Assembly (NCBI GenBank): GCA_022616515.1
Contig: JAKEEQ010000057.1
Location: 1 to 35,051, forward strand
Direction: 5' to 3'
Source: Chloroflexota bacterium
Lineage (GTDB): Bacteria; Chloroflexota; Anaerolineae; Aggregatilineales; J027
Length of the DNA: 35,051 nt
Shown: in pieces, positions 1 to 7,907 of the stretch
Numbering within the stretch: the first letter of the stretch is position 1
How the letters are laid out: every line of letters begins with the position of its first letter
Position numbers and translations under genes: made by a program
The notes under the pieces: generated by a model
The model's input: only the letters and a program-made list of their open reading frames with translations
What the model was told of the DNA's origin: nothing
Database searches by the model: none

Positions 1-223
1 CCTCACCTATGCTCAGCGATAGTGCCTCCTGACCATGACGGGCAAGTTGGCGCACAATATCACGCTCGGATAGAATTCCTACGACTTCATCGGCTTCCAT
101 CACGACCAGCGCACCAATGTTGCGTTCGGCAAGGAACTTAATAGCAGTGTGCAGCGTTTCATCAGGGGTAATGGTGACAACCCCGGCAGACTTGCTTGCG
201 AGAAGGCTCTTTATCTTTTTCAT
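1..223 (-). CDS. CBS-domain protein, partial (C-terminus beyond window)
   Basis: The reverse strand from an ATG at 223 reads open to the window edge (74 codons), beginning MKKIKSLLASKSAGVVTITP. The later segments GALVVMEADEVVGILSERDI and VRQLARHG are the classic end of a first CBS motif. CBS pairs usually bind adenine nucleotides and act as energy sensors or regulatory modules. A purine-rich GAGAGGG lies about 12 bases upstream of the start. The gene runs off the left edge, so its full length and any fused domain are unknown. A second, complete CBS protein is encoded at 27803-28222, so the genome has at least two small CBS proteins. The domain call is firm; the role is not known. Confidence 0.85.
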   Translation of the reverse strand, partial: MKKIKSLLASKSAGVVTITPDETLHTAIKFLAERNIGALVVMEADEVVGILSERDIVRQLARHGQEALSLSIGE

Positions 224-335
224 GTTGGGGATTCCCTCTCTAAATTGACTATACATTGTTGTCGGGTAGTTTATACTCCCGGTTTATGAATCATATTAAC
301 ATAAAAAATTTGCAATCCAATGAATGGGAAATCTC

Positions 336-1028
336 TCACGAACGCACCCACAGTCCGGTGCACTCCGGCAGGATAATCCAGTTGTTGTCCCGGACTCGTT
401 CCGCCATATCGTTGCCAAAGAAGAATCCCGCCAATTCAACCGCTTCTTCCAGTGATTCAAACTGGTAATCGGTGCGGATGACATGGCGCGTAAAGCCAAG
501 TTCAACTTCGAAGGTTTTATACAACAGAGCCAGCCCTTCATGGGGCGCGATAGGCTCCTCGGAACCTGTACCAAGAGTTTCCATCAGGATAGTGGTTCCG
601 TCGGGACGCAATATTCGCCCCATTTCGCCTAGCATCCGATCCAGCACGGGTCGCCATTCGTCACCAACCCAGCCCATGACATGCCCGAAGCTCCATCCCT
701 CAATGACAATGTCGGCGCTCTTTGAGGCAACGGGCATCTGGCGATTATCGCCCACTGCCAGCGTCCAGTTGGGCAGGTCTTTTAGAATACGCTGCGCTAC
801 GCCTAACATGGCGGGGGCAAAATCGAAGGCGTGAATATGATTGACATGTGGTCCCAGAAAGCGGGTTAAGCGGCCCGTTCCCGCCCCGAATTCAACAACA
901 TCTGCTCCATCAATCAATGCAACCTCACGGATTTTGGCGAGGATATTGCCCTGATAGTCTTCACAGGCGATGAGTCGCTCGTAATCACCGGCGCGGTTAT
1001 GGTAAATGTTCAGGAAATGGTCGGTCAT
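336..1028 (-). CDS. Class I SAM-dependent methyltransferase
   Basis: This 230-aa protein begins MTDHFLNIYHNRAGDYERL. Motif I (VVEFGAGTGRLTRFL) is the glycine-rich loop that binds S-adenosylmethionine. It is followed by an acidic motif II region (HAFDFAPAMLGVAQ) and a motif with VGDNRQMPVAS, as in the Methyltransf_11/25 families. The frame stays open a further 36 codons upstream, but the upstream part looks non-coding and the ATG at 1028 gives a normal family start and length. The substrate cannot be told; relatives methylate small molecules, quinones or lipids. It stands alone, divergent from the acetyl-CoA synthetase gene, with about 165 bases between them. No clear terminator follows it. 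Confidence 0.85.
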   Translation of the reverse strand: MTDHFLNIYHNRAGDYERLIACEDYQGNILAKIREVALIDGADVVEFGAGTGRLTRFLGPHVNHIHAFDFAPAMLGVAQRILKDLPNWTLAVGDNRQMPVASKSADIVIEGWSFGHVMGWVGDEWRPVLDRMLGEMGRILRPDGTTILMETLGTGSEEPIAPHEGLALLYKTFEVELGFTRHVIRTDYQFESLEEAVELAGFFFGNDMAERVRDNNWIILPECTGLWVRS

Positions 1029-1192
1029 AGGATGCTGTCCGGTAGTGATATACAAAATATGAAATAAAAGTATACCTAATTTTTTACATTGCCCACCCAA
1101 CATGTTTATAATGGTGCTATTGGCGCGTTGCACCAAACGCGATTATAATGCAGCAGTTAGTTAGATAATCTTACTATCCTTAGGAGCACTTT

Positions 1193-3097
1193 ATGTCAGA
1201 TGAATTCTCTCCCCCGACCAGTGAATGGTATTATCCCGCTAACGGGGTCGTTGAAAATGCTCATGTGAAAGACTACAAGGCCATATACAAAGAGTCGATG
1301 GATGATCTGGAAGCCTTCTGGGCAAAACGTGCCGAGACTCTGGACTGGTATGAACCCTGGGATACTGTCCTTGACGACAGCAACGCTCCCTTCTTCAAAT
1401 GGTTTAGCGGCGGCAAAACCAACGTTACCCTGAATGCCCTTGACCGTCATGTTAAAACATGGCGGCGCAACAAAATTGCCATGATCTGGGAAGGCGAACC
1501 CGGCGACAAAGTCAGCCTGTCCTATTGGCGGCTGTGGCAGGAAGTCAACAAGTTTGGCAATGTATTGCGAAGCATGGGCGTAAAAAAAGGCGACACCGTT
1601 ACCATCTATATGGGACGCATCCCGGAACTCGCCATTGCAATGCTGGCCTGTGCCAAGATTGGGGCCGTGCACAGCGTGGTTTATGGCGGTTTCAGTGATC
1701 AGGCACTGGCTGACCGCATTGAAGACGCCCAGAGTCGCGTACTGGTTACGGCAGATGGGGCATGGCTGCGCGGCAACATCGTCCACTTGAAGGACGTGGT
1801 GGATGAGGCCGTGCATCGCTCGCCGGTGGTCGAGACCATCATTGTGGTACGCCGCACCGGACACGACATCCGCATGGAGCAAGGTCGTGATTACTGGTAT
1901 CACGACTTGATGAATTTGCCAATTGCCAGCCCGATCTGTGAAACCGAAGTCATGGACGCCGAAGACCCGCTGTTCATCCTCTACACGAGCGGTACGACTG
2001 GCAAACCAAAAGGGGTATTGCATACACAGGGCGGTTATCAGGTCTATATCTCAACGACCCTCGAGTGGGTGTTTGACATCAAAGACGAGGATCGCTGGTG
2101 GTGCGCCGCCGACCCCGGCTGGATCACCGGACACAGCTATATCGTCTATGCGCCATTGATTCTGGGTGCTACTGGCTTTATGTATGAAGGCGCACCCAAC
2201 TTCCCGTATCCCAACCGCTGGTGGAAGATGATTGAGGAATATGGCATCACCATCCTTTACACCGCACCAACCGCCATTCGCGGCCTGATGCGCTTCGGGG
2301 ATGCCTGGCCCAAGCGCCATAATCTATCCAGCCTGCGTTTGCTGGGAACGGTTGGTGAACCCATCAATCCCGAAGCATGGCGCTGGTACCATACCGTTAT
2401 TGGCAAAGAACAGTGCCCGATTATGGATACGTGGTGGCAAACCGAGACAGGCGGTTTCATGATTACCCCTGTTCCTTCGTTTGGATTAAAACCGGGCAGC
2501 GCCACCCGCCCCTTCCCCGGCATCGATGCTGACATTGTTGATGAAGACGGCAATACCGTCCCACCCGGCGAAGACGGCTTTCTGGTCATTAAGCGACCGT
2601 GGCCTGGTATGCTGCGTACCGTCTACGGTGACCCGGAACGCTACAAAGAACAGTATTGGAGCAAGTACCAGAAGCAGGGGTGGTATCTGGCTGGCGACTC
2701 GGCCCGTTTTGATGATGACAACTATATCTGGGTAATTGGACGTATCGATGATGTGCTCAAGGTCAGCGGTTATCGTCTGGGGACAGCCGAAGTCGAGTCG
2801 GGGTTGGTGAGTCATCCCGCAGTTGCTGAATCAGCCGTTATAGGCATCCCCGACGAGGTGAAGGGTAACGTTATTTATGCCTACTGCATCCTTGTGGCAG
2901 GTGCCGAACCCTCGGAAGATCTCAAGGATGAATTGAAAAACCATGTTCGTCATGAGGTCGGGCCGATTGCCGTTCCTGCTAAGATCGAATTTGTCGAAAC
3001 ACTGCCCAAGACACGCAGCGGCAAGATTATGCGGCGCGTCCTCAAGGCCCGTGCGCAGGGCCTGCCAGAAGGTGATCTGAGTACACTGGAACGCTAG
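1193..3097 (+). CDS. acs: Acetyl-CoA synthetase (AMP-forming)
   Basis: A 634-aa cytoplasmic enzyme that activates acetate with ATP and CoA to acetyl-CoA, through acetyl-AMP. Its length is close to the usual 640-660 aa. The phosphate-binding loop YTSGTTGKPKG is at residues 264-274. The adenylate motif WWQTETGG is at 414-421, where the first Trp normally closes the acyl pocket and favours acetate. The hinge and CoA region includes DVLKVSGYRLGTAEVE near 520-535. The C-terminal KTRSGKIMRR carries the catalytic Lys611, which is the target of reversible acetylation in studied homologues. The start ATG follows TAGGAGCACTTT, a good ribosome site. A strong terminator follows at once, so it is monocistronic. 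Propionyl-CoA synthetase is a less likely alternative. Confidence 0.93.
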   Translation: MSDEFSPPTSEWYYPANGVVENAHVKDYKAIYKESMDDLEAFWAKRAETLDWYEPWDTVLDDSNAPFFKWFSGGKTNVTLNALDRHVKTWRRNKIAMIWEGEPGDKVSLSYWRLWQEVNKFGNVLRSMGVKKGDTVTIYMGRIPELAIAMLACAKIGAVHSVVYGGFSDQALADRIEDAQSRVLVTADGAWLRGNIVHLKDVVDEAVHRSPVVETIIVVRRTGHDIRMEQGRDYWYHDLMNLPIASPICETEVMDAEDPLFILYTSGTTGKPKGVLHTQGGYQVYISTTLEWVFDIKDEDRWWCAADPGWITGHSYIVYAPLILGATGFMYEGAPNFPYPNRWWKMIEEYGITILYTAPTAIRGLMRFGDAWPKRHNLSSLRLLGTVGEPINPEAWRWYHTVIGKEQCPIMDTWWQTETGGFMITPVPSFGLKPGSATRPFPGIDADIVDEDGNTVPPGEDGFLVIKRPWPGMLRTVYGDPERYKEQYWSKYQKQGWYLAGDSARFDDDNYIWVIGRIDDVLKVSGYRLGTAEVESGLVSHPAVAESAVIGIPDEVKGNVIYAYCILVAGAEPSEDLKDELKNHVRHEVGPIAVPAKIEFVETLPKTRSGKIMRRVLKARAQGLPEGDLSTLER

Positions 3098-3109
3098 AAG
3101 ATAACAACG

Positions 3110-3139
3110 AGGTGGGTGAAATGCCCACCTTTTTATTTT
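3110..3139 (+). terminator. Intrinsic terminator of acs
   Basis: AGGTGGG (3110-3116) pairs perfectly with CCCACCT (3124-3130) around a 7-base loop and is followed by a T-rich run. It lies 12 bases after the acs stop and before the merR promoter. Confidence 0.85.
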
Positions 3140-3155
3140 CCCCTAAATTAACCTC

Positions 3156-3186
3156 TTGACCTTCAAGCAACTTGAAGCTTTATACT
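3156..3186 (+). promoter_or_regulatory. MerR-type promoter and operator (19-bp spacer)
   Basis: The -35 TTGACC (3156-3161) and -10 TATACT (3181-3186) are 19 bp apart, longer than the usual 17. The spacer carries a perfect dyad, CTTCAAG-CAA-CTTGAAG (3161-3177). An over-long spacer holding an inverted repeat is the hallmark of promoters that MerR proteins activate by untwisting DNA. The MerR gene starts 33 bases after the -10, so self-regulation is the natural inference. Confidence 0.8.
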
Positions 3187-3219
3187 GCAAGCAATCGAGA
3201 GAAGATTGAGAGACACACT

Positions 3220-4074
3220 ATGTTTCGCATCGGGGAGTTTTCCAGAATTGCACAGGTGGCAGGCAGCCAACTGCGTTACTATGACCAGATTGGGCTGCTT
3301 AAACCTGCGCATATCGACGAGTGGACGGGTTATCGCTACTACAGCGCCGGCCAGCTCCCGCGCCTGCATCGTATTCTGGCCCTGAAGGAACTTGGTTTGA
3401 CACTTGAACAGATCGCGCAACTGGTTGATGAAGAACTCGCCATTGAAGAAATACGCGGCATGTTGACGCTCAAGAAGGCTCAGGTTGAACAGGCGGTGCA
3501 GGAAGAAATTGCCCGCCTGCGTCAGATTGAAGCGCGGCTGCAATTCATTGAATCCCCGGAACAACCTGCCTTTGATATTGTTCTCAAATCGGTCCCGGCA
3601 CAGCATTATCTCTCGATACGCGAGGTCCTGCCGGGGGTCAATGCTGCTCTGCAAATTATGCAAGAGCTTCTACAGGTGGTTCCGGCTTGTGTGAGCGAAA
3701 ATGCGCTCGGCCACTTTACCACAGTGGTTCATTCCGAGACGCTTGAAGATGACCGGCTGGACATCGAACTGGGAGCTGTCATCTTCAACAAGAAAGCGGC
3801 GGCAGTAATCCCACTACGGGGAGACCGGATGTTGACCGCAACGACGCTACCCGCCGTTGAGATGATGGCGACGACCGTACAGGTAGGCGGCTTTGAGAAT
3901 AACTGCCGCAGCTACGGGGCAATCGGTTTGTGGGTTGAGAAAAACGGTTACGCTATTGACGGACCGGGGCGCGAAGTGCTCATCAAACCACCCCGTTTTA
4001 ACCAACCCGGCGAGATTGTCACCGAAATCCAATTTCCCGTCAGGTCTCGTGGTGAAATCATCCGCACGACCTGA
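3220..4074 (+). CDS. MerR-family transcriptional regulator with GyrI-like effector domain
   Basis: A 284-aa one-component regulator. Residues 1-70 form the winged-helix MerR DNA-binding head (MFRIGEFSRIAQVAGSQLRY, then YRYYSAGQLPRLHRILALKE). A coiled-coil dimerisation helix follows near 80-120 (GMLTLKKAQVEQAVQEEIAR). The remaining part resembles the GyrI-like/BmrR C-terminal domain, which binds small, often cationic or lipophilic, ligands. The frame continues 16 codons upstream, but those codons cover the operator and -10 box, so the ATG at 3220 is chosen. It is a close paralogue of the regulator at 22712-23560; both share the string MLTLKKAQVEQ. The AhpD-like gene lies 145 bases downstream and may belong to its regulon. 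Confidence 0.9.
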   Translation: MFRIGEFSRIAQVAGSQLRYYDQIGLLKPAHIDEWTGYRYYSAGQLPRLHRILALKELGLTLEQIAQLVDEELAIEEIRGMLTLKKAQVEQAVQEEIARLRQIEARLQFIESPEQPAFDIVLKSVPAQHYLSIREVLPGVNAALQIMQELLQVVPACVSENALGHFTTVVHSETLEDDRLDIELGAVIFNKKAAAVIPLRGDRMLTATTLPAVEMMATTVQVGGFENNCRSYGAIGLWVEKNGYAIDGPGREVLIKPPRFNQPGEIVTEIQFPVRSRGEIIRTT

Positions 4075-4219
4075 TAGGTCCTCACTTTTGATCTGACTCT
4101 GACCTGAAGACGAACTTTTGCACATTCCGGGCTTGCCCATGGGCGGAGCGTGCCGGGGAATGTCACGGGCAGACAGATACTAAACCGAAAAATCAATCCG
4201 ACAACAGGAGCATATCATC

Positions 4220-4774
4220 ATGACAAATTTCACTATTCACACCATTAAATCAGCGCCCGAAGATGCCAGACCGATTTTGCAGTTCCTTCAGGATAATGTT
4301 GGGTTTGTGCCGAATCTCGCGGCAACAATGGCGAACAACCCGCTTGTCCTTGAGACCTATGCAACGCTGAACGGCACTTTTGGGCGCGGTACGCTCAGCC
4401 CGGTTGAGCGCGAGATTGTTTTAATGGCGACCAGCTATGACAACCAGTGCACTTACTGCATGGCTGCCCACTCAACCTTTGCGAAAGTACACGGTGCTTC
4501 CGACAACGAATTATCCGCAATCCGTGCCGGCAAGGTTCCCGGCAATCCACGACTTGATGCGTTGGTTACTTTTACGCATCAGGTTGTTCAGTTGCGGGGT
4601 CAGGTTTCGGCGGCAGACATTGATGCCTTCCTGGATGCTGGTTTCACAAAGGCCCAGGCACTGGAAATTCTTATCGGCGTCATTCAGGCTACCTTAGCCA
4701 GTCTGATACACAAGATGACCGGGACCCCGCTTGATGAAGCGTTCCAACCGCTGGAATGGGCTAAATCTGCTTAG
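4220..4774 (+). CDS. Carboxymuconolactone decarboxylase / AhpD-like protein
   Basis: A 184-aa protein of the CMD/AhpD fold. The key motif is EREIVLMATS followed by QCTYCMAAHS: Cys77-x2-Cys80-x3-His84. This matches the redox-active cysteine pair and proton-relay histidine of AhpD-type alkylhydroperoxidases. Such proteins reduce peroxides or serve as thiol redox partners, normally in the cytoplasm; here the electron donor is unknown. The ATG follows a clear CAGGAG site. It sits behind the MerR regulator with no obvious terminator between them, so co-regulation in an oxidative or xenobiotic response is plausible. The GluXXX-CXXC-XXXH set makes redox activity more likely than lactone decarboxylation. 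Confidence 0.85.
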   Translation: MTNFTIHTIKSAPEDARPILQFLQDNVGFVPNLAATMANNPLVLETYATLNGTFGRGTLSPVEREIVLMATSYDNQCTYCMAAHSTFAKVHGASDNELSAIRAGKVPGNPRLDALVTFTHQVVQLRGQVSAADIDAFLDAGFTKAQALEILIGVIQATLASLIHKMTGTPLDEAFQPLEWAKSA

Positions 4775-4869
4775 ACCATTTGCGGGAGGTGGGGTCTCCT
4801 TTTCTACCAGTAAATCCAAACCAAGGTTAGCCATCACCTTGCCACGCCCCACTGACCGCTTACGGTAAA

Positions 4870-4903
4870 AGAGTCGAGACCACTGTTCTCGGCTCTTTTT
4901 TTG
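4870..4903 (+). terminator. Intrinsic terminator after the AhpD-like gene
   Basis: AGAGTCGAGA (4870-4879) pairs with TCTCGGCTCT (4887-4896), with one T-G wobble, and is followed by a run of Ts. A weaker GGAG/CTCC hairpin with four Ts at about 4785-4803 may add to it. Confidence 0.8.
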
Positions 4904-4920
4904 TTGTGGCGAAATGTTTG

Positions 4921-4926
4921 TATAAT
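4921..4926 (+). promoter_or_regulatory. Possible -10 box for the leader ORF and membrane protein
   Basis: A perfect TATAAT lies just beyond the preceding terminator and about 90 bases before the membrane-protein start. No convincing -35 is visible at 16-18 bp, because that position falls in the T-run of the terminator. The call rests on the -10 and its placement. Confidence 0.4.
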
Positions 4927-4957
4927 GTGGACACCTTGCCCCTATATAGGAATGACC

Positions 4958-5014
4958 ATGCTGACGTACATGAGTATGCCAACATCTCGAGGGATTGGAG
5001 CCAGGAGTAATTGA
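4958..5014 (+). CDS. Possible 18-aa leader peptide
   Basis: A short frame from ATG 4958 reads MLTYMSMPTSRGIGARSN and stops with TGA at 5012-5014, two bases before the GTG proposed for the membrane protein. It has its own AGGA six bases upstream of the start and lies after a TATAAT box. The ribosome site of the next gene lies inside this frame, so translation of the two could be coupled. Size and placement suggest a leader peptide, but a chance frame cannot be ruled out. Confidence 0.35.
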   Translation: MLTYMSMPTSRGIGARSN

Positions 5015-5016
5015 TA

Positions 5017-6099
5017 GTGTGGTTTAAGCAACCTGATTTAGATGAAAACTCGGCTCAAAACCGTATGTGGATAGCTGCTATTATTGGTGGGATTGGTGGG
5101 CTGATTATTGGGATACCTTTGTACGACTACTTCTTCGACTCTGTTTCACAATATATGATTTACGTAATAGCTGCTGTTTTGGCTGTTGCAGGATTCCTAT
5201 TTGGACAACAATTTTTGGACAACAGTGATACGCAAGATGTCGGGTTCATACTGGGTATGATAGTGGGGTTCATCTTAGCAATCAACTATATCGACCTTGA
5301 TAACATCTTAGTGTTGATAAGTGTTGGTGTTATCATTGGCTTCATTAGCGGGTTTGTCATGGTGTATCTGGGTTGGGGGATTTTACCTATTGCTTTGGGC
5401 GTTGTCGGCTATATCTATGGTGCTCTCATCTTAAAGTTTGGTCTCGGTATACTCGCAGGCTGTCTTGCGGGTGCAGGTGGTGGTTATCTTATTTTAGGCT
5501 TAATGGCGGCTTATGCTTATAGGCAGGCCAATCCACGAGTTTCATCGCCGAAACAAAAACACAAGTACTTTGGGGTGGAAGATTCACCGAATTGGGAGAA
5601 TAACAGAGACAAACCCGGCATCTATGATGAATCACCCCAGGAGCAATCACAGGTTAAACCTCTGACTGATCAGGACATTATGTATGCGTCACTTGAATAT
5701 GCTCGCCGGAAACAATTACTTATTGAAGTGCTTTTCAGAATAATAACCTACAAAGATGTTTCTCTGATCATAGTCCAAACTTTGCCTGCGAATGAAGATG
5801 GAGGAAAATGTGTCTGTATCTACTTTGAAGAGAATACAGTGACTATTGAAGGGCGTGACTATCTGGAGGCAATGGGTGGATCAATACCTCTCAACAGCAT
5901 AAATAGCCAGAAGTTTGGTCAGTGGGGCTTACTAAGGCGATATCTCACCAAACACAAACTCAGATATAGGACAATCGAAAAGACTCCTAAGATCAAACAT
6001 AGGGAGCGTATGGATCTTGTTGAGGAGATCAAGAAATCTCTGAAACAGGGGAAAATTAGACCTAAACCAGAAGACTGGCTGAAACATCCGGGTAAATAA
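5017..6099 (+). CDS. Multi-pass membrane protein of unknown function with cytoplasmic C-terminal domain
   Basis: A protein of 360 aa if started at GTG 5017. An in-frame TTG at 5011 is possible, but AGGAG ends at 5007, so it would leave only 3 bases; the GTG leaves 9. About six glycine-rich membrane helices span residues 18-170, for example IAAIIGGIGGLIIGIPLYDY and ILAGCLAGAGGGYLILGLMA. A charged soluble region of about 190 residues follows, with a lysine/arginine-rich end (KIKHRERMDLVEEIKKSLKQ). I do not recognise the family. The gene is visibly richer in A and T than its neighbours, which may indicate transfer or relaxed codon choice. Glycine-zipper-type channel or transporter-like packing is only a guess. 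Confidence 0.7.
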   Translation: MWFKQPDLDENSAQNRMWIAAIIGGIGGLIIGIPLYDYFFDSVSQYMIYVIAAVLAVAGFLFGQQFLDNSDTQDVGFILGMIVGFILAINYIDLDNILVLISVGVIIGFISGFVMVYLGWGILPIALGVVGYIYGALILKFGLGILAGCLAGAGGGYLILGLMAAYAYRQANPRVSSPKQKHKYFGVEDSPNWENNRDKPGIYDESPQEQSQVKPLTDQDIMYASLEYARRKQLLIEVLFRIITYKDVSLIIVQTLPANEDGGKCVCIYFEENTVTIEGRDYLEAMGGSIPLNSINSQKFGQWGLLRRYLTKHKLRYRTIEKTPKIKHRERMDLVEEIKKSLKQGKIRPKPEDWLKHPGK

Positions 6100-6114
6100 A
6101 AACCCTTTGGAGGT

Positions 6115-6177
6115 ATGGATCACTATATGGAGTATGGCTACCTGACATGGGATGACGTAACCGCGATTATTGATTAG
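6115..6177 (+). other. Possible 20-aa ORF or gene remnant
   Basis: ATG 6115 opens a short frame, MDHYMEYGYLTWDDVTAIID, ending in TAG. GGAGG precedes it, but only one base from the first ATG and 13 from an internal ATG at 6127. It could be a tiny protein co-transcribed with the membrane gene or the remnant of a longer one. Confidence 0.2.
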
Positions 6178-6242
6178 GCGGGCGTTAGTGTTGAATTGCG
6201 GTACAATGCGTGACTAGATTCAATGATTTTGTTGAGGTAAGT

Positions 6243-6998
6243 ATGCAAATTCAACTGGTACGCAGCGCCACCCTGCGCGTTCATTATGGTGGCAAATTAT
6301 TTTTAATCGACCCCTTTTTACTACCCAAGCATAGCTATCGTGCCCTGGCTGGACGCGAAGAAAACCCAACCATTGACTTGCCAATGCCTGTCGAAGATGT
6401 GTTGGCAGACATCGAAATGGTCCTGATTTCCCACCTGCACACCGATCATTTTTGCCCCGATGCCAAGCGCCTCGTTCCCAAGCATCTGCCCCTATTCTGT
6501 CAGCCCGGTGATGATGACCACATCGTGCAGCATGGCTTCGAGAATGTGACTGTTATTGACGATAAGGTCGAGTGGGAGGGCATTACCATCACGCACGTCC
6601 CAGCGCAGCATGGCAGTGGTAAGTCGATTCTGCGTGATATGGGTGATGTCTCTGGCTTTGTATTCGAGGCGGAGGGTGAACCAACAGTCTATTGGGCCGG
6701 GGACACGATTCTATACGATCCCGTGAAGGAGAATATTACCCGGTACCGGCCCGATATTATCATCACCCATTCCGGTGGCGGCATCTGGGGCACAGATAAA
6801 ACGCTGATCATCATGGACGCTGCCCAGACGATTGAAGTTTGCAAGCTTGCGCCGGAAGCTAAAGTCATCGCGGTTCATCTGGAAGCATTGGATCACTGCC
6901 TGACCTCCCGCGAGGAAATCTGGACACAGGCGGATGCAAATGGCATTGCACACAACCGGCTGCTTATCCCGGCAGATGGAGAAACACTTACATTCTAA
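6243..6998 (+). CDS. Metallo-beta-lactamase-fold hydrolase
   Basis: A 251-aa MBL-fold protein. The dinuclear metal site motif HLHTDH is at residues 64-69 (H-x-H-x-D-H). Later ligand candidates are His in VPAQHGSG, Asp in YWAGDTILYD, and His in VIAVHLEALDHC. The pattern matches the UPF0173/YcjR-like and lactonase-like branches, which lack an extended substrate domain. The substrate is unknown. The frame is open 11 codons further upstream, but TGAGG at 6233-6237 is five bases from the ATG at 6243, so that start is used. A strong inverted repeat follows the stop and is shared with the convergent gene. Confidence 0.85.
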   Translation: MQIQLVRSATLRVHYGGKLFLIDPFLLPKHSYRALAGREENPTIDLPMPVEDVLADIEMVLISHLHTDHFCPDAKRLVPKHLPLFCQPGDDDHIVQHGFENVTVIDDKVEWEGITITHVPAQHGSGKSILRDMGDVSGFVFEAEGEPTVYWAGDTILYDPVKENITRYRPDIIITHSGGGIWGTDKTLIIMDAAQTIEVCKLAPEAKVIAVHLEALDHCLTSREEIWTQADANGIAHNRLLIPADGETLTF

Positions 6999-7004
6999 AC
7001 AAAT

Positions 7005-7029
7005 AGCCCCCTTCAGGCAAAAGGGGGCT
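7005..7029. terminator. Terminator hairpin between convergent genes
   Basis: AGCCCCCTT (7005-7013) and AAGGGGGCT (7021-7029) form a perfect 9-bp stem with a 7-base loop. Read on the minus strand it is followed by ATTTGTTT, so it fits best as terminator of the secreted-protein gene. On plus there is no T-run, so termination there would be weaker. Confidence 0.7.
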
Positions 7030-7060
7030 GCAAGCGAGAAGAGAGCAGAAATATCTGCGT

Positions 7061-7744
7061 TTAGACACTTTGTTTATCGGTACTACAGTTTTCACCGATC
7101 AGATAGACCTGATATTCAATTTCAAGGCCCTCATCCGGGGTTGTGAAAGTGACAATTTCACTGGTTCCCCAGCCATTTTCTTCATCAAGGTAGATGCCAC
7201 CCTGACCGATAATGTCTTCTTTGGTCAGATCTTCTACGAACGCCTCTACTCCCTCTTCGATGAGCGTATCAGCTACCACACTAATATCTTCGGGCAGCAG
7301 CAAGCGAATCGCCTGCTTTAGCAGGACAGTGCCGAGGTCTTTGATTTCACGGGACAGATCATAGCCAAACACATTCACCGGGTCCATATCAATAGCAAGG
7401 AAATAGATATATAGTTCACTGTCCGTAAACGCTTGCATGTCTATCAAAATATAGAAGCCGTCTGTTTCGACTTCCTTATCCACTTCAACACCTTCCACCC
7501 ATTTGTTATTTTCAGGATAGACTCCCTCCCAGATGTCAAGGCCGTTTGTAACCACTACCTGAAGCTGAAATTCCATATCCCCACCAAATAAACCATGAAC
7601 AGCGTCGCCACGATCTTTGAGCGGGGTGACTTTGAATATTTCAACTGCCATAAAACAATCAGCGGCCTGAGCCTTCGCTTGCTGGGTTGGTGCCGCAACT
7701 GGAATCAATAAAACACAAATCAAAATTATTGCAATGAGCCGCAT
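7061..7744 (-). CDS. Secreted protein of unknown function
   Basis: A 227-aa protein with a clear Sec signal peptide: MRLIAIILICVLLIPVAAPT followed by QQAKAQAA, with a likely signal peptidase I site after an A-x-A near residue 26-28. The mature part is acidic, rich in beta-type segments (VEIFKVTPLKDRGDAVHG, MEFQLQVVVTNGLDIWEGVY), and has one cysteine near each end (in AADCFMAV and GENCSTDK) that might form a disulfide. I do not recognise the family. AAGGAG lies six bases before the ATG. It is divergent from selD and convergent with the MBL gene. It probably sits outside the membrane, free or loosely attached. Confidence 0.75.
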   Translation of the reverse strand: MRLIAIILICVLLIPVAAPTQQAKAQAADCFMAVEIFKVTPLKDRGDAVHGLFGGDMEFQLQVVVTNGLDIWEGVYPENNKWVEGVEVDKEVETDGFYILIDMQAFTDSELYIYFLAIDMDPVNVFGYDLSREIKDLGTVLLKQAIRLLLPEDISVVADTLIEEGVEAFVEDLTKEDIIGQGGIYLDEENGWGTSEIVTFTTPDEGLEIEYQVYLIGENCSTDKQSV

Positions 7745-7907
7745 CCATCACTCCTTATAATTCTTCTGACTGATTATGGATAGAAAATTTGCGCTATGTC
7801 AAACCCCAGAAAAAGGGGGGATAAGTAAATGTGGCGTAATATTTCGTCTACCTGTTTCTTCAATGCAATGTCACAATACAAGAAATAGACGTGTTGAAGG
7901 AGCCAGT

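Noticed and set aside
14-230. CRISPR, IS elements or prophage genes in the window
   Set aside because: No direct-repeat arrays, transposase motifs or phage structural genes were seen on either strand anywhere in the window.
472-834. 120-codon plus-strand frame opposite the methyltransferase gene
   Set aside because: Shadow of the real gene; low-complexity, unlike a protein, with no ribosome site.
1196-2023. 275-codon minus-strand frame within acs
   Set aside because: Antisense shadow of a gene with clear motifs; long only because of codon bias.
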